64,000 nt of DNA from Prevotella sp. (GTDB lineage Bacteria > Bacteroidota > Bacteroidia > Bacteroidales > Bacteroidaceae): the NCBI GenBank assembly GCA_017623655.1, contig JAGAON010000006.1, positions 1 through 64,000 of the forward strand. The letters run 5' to 3'. A program made the translations under genes and the position numbers. How positions within the stretch are numbered: position 1 is the stretch's first letter; the number at the start of each line of letters is the position of its first letter. Positions 1-6,752 of the stretch are shown here, piece by piece. Under the pieces are notes generated by a model. The model was not told the origin of the DNA. It made no database searches and saw only the letters and a list, made by a program, of their open reading frames with translations.

Positions 1-48
1 CGTGAAGGTGGTCGCAAGGAAGGTCGTTGGGTAATCATAAAGAAATGA
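1..48 (+). CDS. C-terminal tail of a truncated upstream gene
   Basis: The first 48 bases read in one open frame as 15 residues ending in a TGA at 46-48. The tail is basic and glycine-rich (REGGRKEGRWVIIKK). Such a tail resembles the end of the winged-helix domain in some AlbA_2-type ATP-binding or Fic-type proteins, but 15 residues are too few to assign a family. The next gene starts one base after this stop, so the two are probably co-transcribed. The rest of the gene lies outside the window. Confidence 0.4.
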   Translation, partial: REGGRKEGRWVIIKK

Positions 49-49
49 T

Positions 50-541
50 ATGGTAAGAATCTTCAAGATTATAGAAAATGTCGTTGGGGCTATGGTTATT
101 ATTGCAATAATCATAGTCCTTGCATTTATGGCAATAGCAATTGCAAATAATGCAGATAATGTCTGGAGCGATGTCAAATCATATATGCCATGGTTATATT
201 CGGCTGCAATGATATTTGTTGCTTTCAAGGCTGTGATAGTTGGAATGCAGATGTATTTGGAAATGAAAATCGAAGAAAAGATAAAACATCTGCAAACTGT
301 CATTGAAGAACAACAAGCGCATGATGTTACTCAAAAGACGAATGTATCGAACAAACTGGATAAAATCATCAATGAAATATCTACTATCCCCAATACCGAT
401 ACATCTACCATCATTGATTTCCTTAAATCAAACCTTCCAAACGTAGTATCAACATTAGTAGAACAACAGGTAAGCCAACAAGTGGCTTACGAAAAGCAAA
501 AGTTAGCACTTGAATATGAGCAGAAAGACAGGACAGAATAG
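50..541 (+). CDS. Membrane protein with C-terminal coiled coil (probably 5' half of a frameshifted gene)
   Basis: 163 residues, family not recognised. Two hydrophobic segments lie at about residues 8-32 and 47-67, then a Glu/Gln/Lys-rich region likely to form a coiled coil (about 75-163). The start is one base after the upstream stop, as in an operon. The frame ends at a TAG at 539-541, but the -1 frame is open from 520 and continues with charged heptad-like sequence (IEKLNKAIQLREQQEREKRM) straight into the next gene. The simplest reading is one gene of about 310 codons broken by a one-base deletion between 520 and 541. A real pair of genes, or a sequencing error, is also possible. Base composition is more AT-rich than most of the window. 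Confidence 0.6.
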   Translation: MVRIFKIIENVVGAMVIIAIIIVLAFMAIAIANNADNVWSDVKSYMPWLYSAAMIFVAFKAVIVGMQMYLEMKIEEKIKHLQTVIEEQQAHDVTQKTNVSNKLDKIINEISTIPNTDTSTIIDFLKSNLPNVVSTLVEQQVSQQVAYEKQKLALEYEQKDRTE

Positions 542-594
542 AAAAACTCAACAAGGCTATCCAACTACGGGAACAGCAGGAGCGTGAGAAAAGA

Positions 595-996
595 ATGAAG
601 AATACCGAGGAATACACAATGCTTGTATTCTCCCTCGCAAAGACTCCTGTAGAAGATGTAGAAAAAGTATGGCAGGTTACAAAACTATTTCTTGAATCTG
701 GTCATGTGTTAGCAGACAAGGATTCAAAGATTGCCCTCAACAAGAATCTTCGTAATTCAGAATTGAAGCAGTTTGCCCTCAACATCGTAAAATATAACCG
801 AAAGGAGAATCTTGATGTAGAGTCCTACCTAATGACTGTCTTCGGAGAATGGTTCACTGGCAAGAAAGAAAATATCTCCAAAAACTATAATACGCTTCCA
901 AAAGACTCACTCGTTTCTAAGGATGGAGTAGAAGAGGACTTGGAACTGTTGCGAAAAGAATATACAATGTTCCAAATAGAGTACCAAGTTACTTAA
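595..996 (+). CDS. Hypothetical protein, probably 3' half of the frameshifted gene
   Basis: 133 residues from the ATG at 595; no known domain recognised. The frame is open from 520, and the 25 residues before this ATG are strongly charged and helical, which fits coding sequence better than a leader. No obvious ribosome-binding site precedes 595. The product is mainly charged and helical, without signal peptide or membrane segment. In the unbroken form it would be the cytoplasmic end of the membrane/coiled-coil protein encoded just upstream. It lies 86 bp before a TIGR02391-type gene in a run of same-strand AT-rich genes. Confidence 0.5.
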   Translation: MKNTEEYTMLVFSLAKTPVEDVEKVWQVTKLFLESGHVLADKDSKIALNKNLRNSELKQFALNIVKYNRKENLDVESYLMTVFGEWFTGKKENISKNYNTLPKDSLVSKDGVEEDLELLRKEYTMFQIEYQVT

Positions 997-1082
997 AAAA
1001 GATAGTACACATAAATACCATATTCCGAATGTCCTTTTTCAAGGAATAACAAGTACAAGAGAAACATTTTAGAAAAATTCAA

Positions 1083-1901
1083 ATGGCAAAAGTAAATATA
1101 TTCAAAGCTTCTACATTGGAGATGTTAGCAAATGCGATAGCTGATACAGATCCTGCTATTACAGGGTCTGTGATTCATAGAATGCTTTTGCAATCTCAAA
1201 TTGAAGATGTATCGTATAACGAACAATTTCTTGCTAAACGTAAGAAACTTTTTAATGCATTTGTTGATTATCAAAACAAAAATCAATGTGCAAATAACAT
1301 TATTCTATTTATTCAGAATATCTTGTCGCCTCAAAGATATGTGGATAATGCGGAGATGTATCATAAAGTAAAATCAGAGGTGAACAAGCAACTTGCCTTT
1401 GAAGGTTTAAGTATTAACGAATCGAACCAAATTGTTGCAATAGAAAAAGCGTCTAAAATTTCAGATGTGCAAATAAAGGTTGACGGCTTGAAAGCTAAAC
1501 TTGTAGAACAAGGTGCTCACCAATTAGTTTTTTCTTATTGCAATGCCGAACTTTTAGCAAACAATTATTTTCATTCTGTACTGGAATCTTCTAAAGGTTT
1601 AGTTAAACGTATACAAGATTTAGCAGGAGTTACATATGATGGTCAAAATCTTATGGAGAAAGTTTTTAAGGATGATGAACCAATATTAATTATTAACAAT
1701 TTCCAAAGTAAATCAGAAAAAGACGAACATAGAGGATTTCGTAATCTTCTAATTGGTATTGTTGCCATGTTTCGTAATCCTGCATCACACGAATTAAAAG
1801 TAGAATGGAATATGTCAGAACAAGATGCATTGGATATTCTTGCGATGATTTCATATTGTCATAGAAGACTGGATAATGCACAAAGAATAAGATTGGGATA
1901 A
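1083..1901 (+). CDS. TIGR02391 (Hypoth_Ymh) family protein
   Basis: 272 residues, soluble. The C-terminal third has the family hallmark: a stretch reading GFRNLLIGIVAMFRNPASHE followed by the ALDILAMISYCHRRLD helix, typical of TIGR02391/Hypoth_Ymh proteins. The N-terminal 150 residues are helical and not recognised. The molecular function of the family is not established; members are often found beside restriction, abortive-infection or other defence genes (known context). Here the next gene is an AbiC-like abortive-infection protein 63 bp downstream on the same strand, so a defence role is a reasonable inference but unproven. The start ATG is the first in frame after the upstream stop. Confidence 0.7.
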   Translation: MAKVNIFKASTLEMLANAIADTDPAITGSVIHRMLLQSQIEDVSYNEQFLAKRKKLFNAFVDYQNKNQCANNIILFIQNILSPQRYVDNAEMYHKVKSEVNKQLAFEGLSINESNQIVAIEKASKISDVQIKVDGLKAKLVEQGAHQLVFSYCNAELLANNYFHSVLESSKGLVKRIQDLAGVTYDGQNLMEKVFKDDEPILIINNFQSKSEKDEHRGFRNLLIGIVAMFRNPASHELKVEWNMSEQDALDILAMISYCHRRLDNAQRIRLG

Positions 1902-1964
1902 GACGTATACGAAATAATTGATATAAGATGCTCATAATAATGTTTTATCAATAAAAATGAATCT

Positions 1965-3197
1965 ATGGCTAAAAATAAGTTTTTGATTTGGTTGACTGTA
2001 ATATTGACTGTTGTCGTCATTATTATTTGTTGGCTTCCTTATCTATTGACACAGTATAGCATATTAGACTTTACCGAGACCGGACAAATCGGAGATACTA
2101 TCGGAGGAACAATGAGTCCATTTGTGGGTATACTTGCTGCAGTGTTGACATTTATGGCATTTTGGATTCAATATCAAGCCAATGAAGAACAACGCTCATC
2201 CATAATGGATAACAAAACAGAAATACAGAAACAGCAAAACCGATACGAAACCGATCGTTTTGAGAGTAAATGGCAGATGCTATTTAATATTTACAAAGAA
2301 ACGGTTGAATCTCTAAATTATGCAAATGTAACTGGAAAAGCTGTTTTTAAAGAGTTATTAGAAGAACTACAATTAGTTTATGAACTTGTGGAATATGGTT
2401 ACGTAAAATGGTTACGCTGTGGGTTATGCCATGACAAGCCTGAATATAAGGACTCAGTAATAGCTTTTCAAGCTACACTTATGACAGACGACAATGTCTT
2501 AAGATCTTTTCTAACAGAAACAGCATATACAATATTTTTTTATGGCAAACCATATTTCTCAATTGAAATGACAAAGAAAAATCCAGGGAAAGTCGTTGTC
2601 ATGGAACAGGTATATAATATTATTTCAAAAATAGAGTATTCAATATCAGAAAATGTTAGCAAATCATTTGGTGTTCACATGACTATAGACGGAGTCGCTT
2701 TATATAAATATCATGCACCCCAATCCGTTTTGAATGGAGAATCATATCAGTTAGCACAATACTTCAGAGTACTTTTTTCACTTGCAAACTATATTAATCA
2801 AGCAGATATTAATGGGCTTGGATATAAAGAAAAATATGAGTATTTTAAGATGCTCAGATGCCAGATGTCAGATGAGGAACAGGCATTACTTTACTACAAT
2901 TCCATATCGCCAATGGGTATAAAATGGAATCAGAAAAAAGAAAACGAGCTTTTATCTTTGGATTCAATGGGATTAATTGCAAAATACAGACTCGTGAAGA
3001 ATTTACCTCCTCGTTTCATGTTCTTCGGTATACCCCCTATGGAATATTATGCTAGAGAAACAAAGTATTATGAAGAGAACGGCAAACGTTTTTTTGAGCA
3101 TGAGTCTTTCTATAAATATGATGCCAAAGTATACGTTGAGAAAAAGACGAATGGGACCAAAGAGGGACCACAACTAGTAACACATTTCAAGCCTTAA
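1965..3197 (+). CDS. Putative phage abortive infection protein (putAbiC-like)
   Basis: 410 residues. Two N-terminal membrane helices (about 7-30 and 47-67) flank the motif GQIGDTIGGTMSPFVGI, then a coiled-coil segment (about 70-100) and a long soluble domain. The layout matches the putative phage abortive infection family: a membrane anchor, and a C-terminal half with YFRVLFSLANYINQ, LRCQMSDEEQALLYYNSIS and a patch near KYRLVKNLPP. Such proteins are thought to sense phage infection and stop host growth; the mechanism is unknown. It is the last gene of the AT-rich same-strand block, and nothing coding follows for almost 800 bp. Confidence 0.75.
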   Translation: MAKNKFLIWLTVILTVVVIIICWLPYLLTQYSILDFTETGQIGDTIGGTMSPFVGILAAVLTFMAFWIQYQANEEQRSSIMDNKTEIQKQQNRYETDRFESKWQMLFNIYKETVESLNYANVTGKAVFKELLEELQLVYELVEYGYVKWLRCGLCHDKPEYKDSVIAFQATLMTDDNVLRSFLTETAYTIFFYGKPYFSIEMTKKNPGKVVVMEQVYNIISKIEYSISENVSKSFGVHMTIDGVALYKYHAPQSVLNGESYQLAQYFRVLFSLANYINQADINGLGYKEKYEYFKMLRCQMSDEEQALLYYNSISPMGIKWNQKKENELLSLDSMGLIAKYRLVKNLPPRFMFFGIPPMEYYARETKYYEENGKRFFEHESFYKYDAKVYVEKKTNGTKEGPQLVTHFKP

Positions 3198-3290
3198 ATA
3201 TTCCATAAAAATTTATAGTATGAATGTAAATATAGTCAATGACCGAGTTCACAATAACATGGTTAAATTCCTTAATTTGTCCCAAAATCA

Positions 3291-3322
3291 TTTGCTCGTG
3301 TGCAAAATTATTAGTACCTTTG
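3291..3322 (+). promoter_or_regulatory. Bacteroidota promoter without an obvious gene
   Basis: TTTG at 3291-3294 and TACCTTTG at 3315-3322, 20 bases apart, an excellent match to the Bacteroidota consensus TTTG-N19/20-TAnnTTTG. No gene starts within 650 bp downstream on this strand, so the promoter probably drives a short or non-coding transcript. Confidence 0.65.
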
Positions 3323-3328
3323 CCAACG

Positions 3329-3575
3329 AAAAATAGAAATGCAGAGACAACGATAAATGTCATCGCAGGAATGAGAGCACGGATGGCTCTTGATAGTTAT
3401 TGATGGATAACATCCAAGATGCTTATGGCGTTCCTTATTTGTACCACAAATTTCATAAGTTGCTGATTTTCAGTGGTGGTTAATTTCGAGGAGGTCAAAT
3501 GAGACGCATAAGTAAAGGCATAACAAAACACTATCAGATAGCGTGTAACTCTCATTGAGCTACACGCTATTTACA
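3329..3575 (+). ncRNA. Candidate small RNA or very small ORF transcript
   Basis: This is the interval between a strong promoter and a 10-bp stem-loop with a T-rich tail. The only notable frame is a 19-residue one at 3499-3558 (MRRISKGITKHYQIACNSH). It is preceded by GAGGAGG four bases before its ATG and ends inside the hairpin loop. Either a small RNA of about 245 nt or a leader/small peptide would fit. The class is not recognised, and remnants of a mobile element cannot be excluded. Confidence 0.35.
3538..3575 (+). terminator. Stem-loop with T-rich tail
   Basis: Perfect 10-bp inverted repeat, ATAGCGTGTA at 3538-3547 and TACACGCTAT at 3561-3570, with a 13-base loop, followed by a TTACATTTTT tail. 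It fits an intrinsic terminator for a transcript from the promoter at 3291-3322. Confidence 0.5.
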
Positions 3576-3645
3576 TTTTTATGGCTCACGAATATTAAGT
3601 TTATTATAAGATAAATCATTACCGGTATAGGGTTCTCCAACAAAG

Positions 3646-3724
3646 GGGGGCTGATTACCTTGTAATCTGGTGCTAATCACCTTGTAATCAGGTGCTGTTT
3701 ACATGGTAATCAGGTGCAAATCAC
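3646..3724. repeat. AATCAGCACC-type palindromic repeat cluster
   Basis: Three or four degenerate units related to GGTGCTGATTAC and its complement GTAATCAGCACC. This is the first of thirteen clusters of this family in the window, all between genes. Copies here are more diverged than elsewhere (for example AATCTGGTGC). Confidence 0.8.
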
Positions 3725-3902
3725 ATTCATGGTCGTTTATCATTAACTATCAGACTGTTTGAAATATGAAAACAGTGCGGAAGAGGAAGTGTGGATGATG
3801 GCGGAAGCAAGTTGGTGAAAAACTTACTTAAAAACTACAAGAATATTCCTTAATTTAAGTTGTTTTTTTCATTCAAACATGATGATTTATAAGGAAAATA
3901 TG

Positions 3903-3910
3903 TACCTTTG
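3903..3910 (+). promoter_or_regulatory. -7 box upstream of yccF
   Basis: TACCTTTG matches the TAnnTTTG -7 element, 80 bases before the yccF start. No clear TTTG lies 19-21 bases upstream, so the -33 part is weak. Confidence 0.55.
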
Positions 3911-3990
3911 CACTTGAGGCCTCCACTATGTGACATTGCCGGCCGCGCCCGGTATCGTTAAACTATCATGAACTTTTATTATAATAGAGT

Positions 3991-4368
3991 ATGCGTATAA
4001 TAGGTAATTTGTTATGGTGGCTCTTCGGTGGACTCGAAGCTGCCCTCGGTTATTTCACGGGAAGTCTGGCTATGGCTGTCACCATCATAGGCATCCCTGT
4101 GGCGTTACAGACGTTTAAGATTGGCTTGCTGTGCCTGTGGCCTTTCGGGGCTGAGGTGAAGAATACAGAAAGTCCCACCGGCTGCATCCGCATTCCGCTG
4201 AACATTCTGTGGCTTGTATTTGGCGGTTTGTGGGCATGGCTGATGCACGTCTTATTCGGAGTGCTGCTGTTTGTCACCGTAATCGGCATTCCCTTTGCCA
4301 AACAGCATTTCAAGATGGCGGGACTGTCGCTCGCACCATTCGGAAAAGATGTTGAGCTGCATTTATAA
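3991..4368 (+). CDS. yccF: YccF domain-containing inner membrane protein
   Basis: 125 residues with two copies of the YccF (DUF307) repeat. Each copy has a hydrophobic segment followed by a TIIGIPVALQTFK or TVIGIPFAKQHFK motif and a PFG turn (GLLCLWPFGAEV near 50, GLSLAPFGKDV near 115). The length equals that of a typical family member. It is an inner-membrane protein of unknown biochemical function. The ATG at 3991 gives the expected MRIIGNLLWW start. An FKBP isomerase gene follows 78 bp downstream on the same strand and may share its transcript. Confidence 0.85.
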   Translation: MRIIGNLLWWLFGGLEAALGYFTGSLAMAVTIIGIPVALQTFKIGLLCLWPFGAEVKNTESPTGCIRIPLNILWLVFGGLWAWLMHVLFGVLLFVTVIGIPFAKQHFKMAGLSLAPFGKDVELHL

Positions 4369-4446
4369 AGGAAATGGAATTGCATGGCCAAAGGTAAGGA
4401 CATGGAGCAACAATGAATAACATTCACGTTTTGTGACAGGCGGAAT

Positions 4447-4845
4447 ATGAACAAAAGAGAATACGCACAGGCCAACAAGGACTGGCTGGCAGCAAAGGCA
4501 CAGGAAGCCGGGGTGAAGCCGCTGCCAAAAGGAATATATTATAAGGTGTTGGCGGAAGGCAAAGGCGACGGGAAGCATCCCGCGCCCCGCAGCATCATCA
4601 CTGCCCATTACACCGGGCGGACCATCAACGGCAAACAGTTTGACAGCAGCCGCGGCGGTGTGCCGCTGGCCATCCGTCTCCGTGACCTTATCGACGGGTG
4701 GATTATCGCCATGCAGCAAATGTGTGTGGGCGACAAGTGGGAAGTGTATATCCCTGCCGAGATGGGCTATGGCAAGTTCTCGCAGCCGGGCATTCCCGCA
4801 GGCTCGACACTCATCTTCGAGATTGAACTGCTGGGCATAGCTTAA
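4447..4845 (+). CDS. FKBP-type peptidyl-prolyl cis-trans isomerase
   Basis: 132 residues. A short helical N-terminus (about 1-30) precedes one FKBP domain with the expected features: VTAHYTGR-like strand (IITAHYTGRTINGKQFDSS, about 57-75), the LIDGWIIAMQQMCVGDKWEVYIPAEMGYG core (about 85-113) and the closing IPAGSTLIFEIELLGI. It catalyses cis-trans isomerisation of X-Pro bonds and probably helps protein folding. There is no signal peptide, so the cytoplasm is likely. It ends 63 bp from the convergent deacetylase gene. Confidence 0.9.
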   Translation: MNKREYAQANKDWLAAKAQEAGVKPLPKGIYYKVLAEGKGDGKHPAPRSIITAHYTGRTINGKQFDSSRGGVPLAIRLRDLIDGWIIAMQQMCVGDKWEVYIPAEMGYGKFSQPGIPAGSTLIFEIELLGIA

Positions 4846-4856
4846 GAAAAGAAGTT

Positions 4857-4874
4857 TGCCGACATTTCTCGGCA
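4857..4874. terminator. Weak hairpin between convergent genes
   Basis: TGCCGA at 4857-4862 and TCGGCA at 4869-4874 form a 6-bp stem with a 6-base loop, between the ends of the FKBP gene and the convergent deacetylase gene. No T-run follows on either side, so termination activity is uncertain. Confidence 0.3.
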
Positions 4875-4908
4875 ATCACAACTTTTGGGCAGGGAAATAC
4901 ACCTGCAA

Positions 4909-5835
4909 TCACTCTCCCACTTCACCATAATCCACCATTACTTCCACTCCTCTTTTTCCGTCCACGCACCATTTGCCGTCCCAACTTCGGTACGGAACGA
5001 GGCTATTGCCTTTTTGAGTTACCTTCACGGGCTTATGTTCTAAAATGTACGTCACGTCCTCCGACAATCCGCGCAGGTATGACGCCACCTCCGCAAAGGT
5101 ACCAATCCACAGTATTCCTACGCTCTGCATGCTCTTAGCCCATTCAAGGTGACGCCACAGGACGTTCTCATCCGCAAAATGGTCATAGCCTATGCTTATG
5201 CCGTGTGTCATGCCCACAGCCCACGTTCCGTTGTCAATGGCACGCAACAGCCACCTTTCAAGATTGCCGTCAGCAGCCATTCGTGTGCCACCTACCGACA
5301 GTTGTTCCGTGCGTGTGGCCATGATGCCTTTATGCGCCTCCACATAGCGCACTATGCTATCCGTCTTACTGTTTCCGGGATAAGCCAGAGTATGCGGATG
5401 GTAACCGGTGTTGACGAATATAACACTGTCGTTCAGCTCTATCTCCCTGCCGATTTCTCTACGCGACAGTTTCTTGAAGTTAGTGTGTGTATAACTATGG
5501 CTTGCTATCTCATGGCCGTGGTCGCCAAGCGTCTTCACCTGCCCCCACGTCATCGGTGCCGCATCGCGCATACTTTTCCGATGCTCTATCACACGTCCTA
5601 TAATCCAGAATGTGCCCTTTATGCCCAACGAGTCCATCCGTGGCATTACCTTAGTGCAATGTTCTTCCAACCCGTCATCGAAGGTGTAGGAGACCGCAGC
5701 CTTGGCGTTATGCCAGTATCTGGCCACCGGCAGCGACTTGGAGGTTTCCGCCGCATTACCGGACGCCAATCCTCCAAGCCACCAAAGTGCCAGCATAACC
5801 CATTTACTTGAATTCCAAATACCAGTTTCTTTCAT
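4909..5835 (-). CDS. Polysaccharide deacetylase (NodB-like carbohydrate esterase)
   Basis: 308 residues from the ATG at 5835, with an N-terminal signal-like segment (KWVMLALWWLGGLASGNAAE) pointing to export. The NodB fold is shown by the TFDDG motif (about residue 51), the GIKGTFWIIG strand, the zinc-binding HSYTH motif and the late THGISIGYDHF segment. The enzyme probably removes acetyl groups from a polysaccharide, and its position beside SusD/SusC relics and a PL11 lyase suggests a pectic glycan (inference). The frame stays open upstream to 6009, but that part is SusD relic read out of frame. The start at 5835 overlaps the relic's last codons by 32 bases; an ATG at 5796 is the alternative. 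Confidence 0.8.
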   Translation of the reverse strand: MKETGIWNSSKWVMLALWWLGGLASGNAAETSKSLPVARYWHNAKAAVSYTFDDGLEEHCTKVMPRMDSLGIKGTFWIIGRVIEHRKSMRDAAPMTWGQVKTLGDHGHEIASHSYTHTNFKKLSRREIGREIELNDSVIFVNTGYHPHTLAYPGNSKTDSIVRYVEAHKGIMATRTEQLSVGGTRMAADGNLERWLLRAIDNGTWAVGMTHGISIGYDHFADENVLWRHLEWAKSMQSVGILWIGTFAEVASYLRGLSEDVTYILEHKPVKVTQKGNSLVPYRSWDGKWCVDGKRGVEVMVDYGEVGE

Positions 5836-6085
5836 CTGCCAGATTCCTCGTTGGATTTTTGAATGACAGTTTGTCAGCAAGCCATCTTGACCCTTCTCCA
5901 GCCTGAGCGGCATTGCGATGCCGTGCCATACGGCAGAGGTCTGTGAAGCGCACACCCTCAAAAGCGAACTCCATGGCATACTCGTCACACAGTATCTCTT
6001 CCATGGCATTGATCGTGTCCTGCCTTGTCACCAACACAGAAGCACGCTCCTTCAACACCGCATCATACTGATATGTAGCGGCACA
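5804..6085 (-). pseudogene. C-terminal relic of a SusD/RagB glycan-binding lipoprotein
   Basis: About 94 residues match the last part of SusD-family proteins very well: INAMEEILCDEYAMEFAFEGVRFTDLCRMARH, then GSRWLADKL and NWYLEFK before the stop. All of the N-terminal 400 or more residues, including the signal peptide and TPR part, are absent. Upstream the sequence runs straight into a SusC relic, so a large internal deletion removed the susC 3' end and the susD 5' end. SusD proteins bind glycans at the cell surface with the SusC importer; this relic cannot do so. Its end overlaps the start of the deacetylase gene, which suggests the deacetylase was once next in a polysaccharide utilisation operon. 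Confidence 0.8.
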
Positions 6086-6299
6086 ACGCGTTAGAGGCCG
6101 ACCGTGCAGAACTCTTGTCATCCGTCTCGCCCGTATATTCCGTGGCAAGATTGTTATCCTCGTATTATGTATAGCTATACATGAATCCTGCATACACCTT
6201 CAATGGATGAGGTCCAAAACTGCTTTCATAACTCACCGTAGTGTTGCTCACCACATTACTCTCTCGTTGGAGAACAGCGGTTTCACCTTGACCGTCACC
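6086..6299 (-). pseudogene. Internal relic of a SusC-type TonB-dependent transporter
   Basis: Read leftward, this stretch gives residues such as VSYESSFGPHPLKVYAGFMYSYT, an in-frame TAA, then YEDNNLATEYTGETDDKSSARS. This pattern is typical of the barrel part of SusC/RagA transporters (strand, turn, GY-like strand, then a DDKSS loop). It has no start, an internal stop, and joins a SusD fragment. It is a remnant of a lost importer pair. Because only about 70 residues remain, the assignment rests on pattern rather than a full domain. Confidence 0.6.
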
Positions 6300-6368
6300 G
6301 TACCAAGTCCAAGTATGTCAAACGCCGGTCCCCCGTATTAGGTACGGAAGCAAACAATAATCTTGCTG

Positions 6369-6376
6369 CAAAAGTA
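6369..6376 (-). promoter_or_regulatory. Leftward -7 box before the SusC/SusD relics
   Basis: The complement reads TACTTTTG, matching TAnnTTTG. No TTTG lies at the usual distance (the nearest is about 25 bases away). It may be an old promoter of the lost transporter operon that now drives the deacetylase gene. Confidence 0.4.
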
Positions 6377-6533
6377 CATATTGGTTTAATACAGGAATGA
6401 ACAAAAACGTCCGAAGTGGTGTGAAAATCATCCGTAACACAACTTTTTTTGCCGTTTTTTGCGTATTCCCCCCCCGGAAAGCTATTTTTACACTTTATCT
6501 GCACTTTTCTTTTACAATATCATTATTTTTTAC

Positions 6534-6541
6534 TAATTTTG
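6534..6541 (+). promoter_or_regulatory. -7 box for the hybrid two-component regulator
   Basis: TAATTTTG fits TAnnTTTG; TTTA at 6511-6514 is a partial -33 element 19 bases upstream. Transcription from here would give a leader of about 200 nt that contains a palindromic repeat cluster (6607-6689). Confidence 0.5.
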
Positions 6542-6606
6542 CAATGCCTATTAAAACATAAACCTGATAAAATCCATATAAACCGGCACCAGAAACAACC
6601 CGGCTG

Positions 6607-6689
6607 ACAATCAGCACCTGATTACACTGTAAACAGCACCTGATTGCACCGTAATCAGCACCTGATTGCAAGGTAATCAGCACCCTTTT
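6607..6689. repeat. AATCAGCACC-type palindromic repeat cluster
   Basis: Four units of the AATCAGCACCTGATT family, ending in CAGCACCCTTTT, in the leader of the hybrid regulator gene. Confidence 0.9.
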
Positions 6690-6752
6690 GTTTTCGGACA
6701 GCCATACGGTCATAATACATATCTTTTACGAAACAAACATAACGGCAAACCT

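Noticed and set aside
6666-6752. Upstream extension of the hybrid regulator by 29 codons
   Set aside because: The extra codons read through an AATCAGCACC repeat and would bury the signal peptide that begins at 6753.
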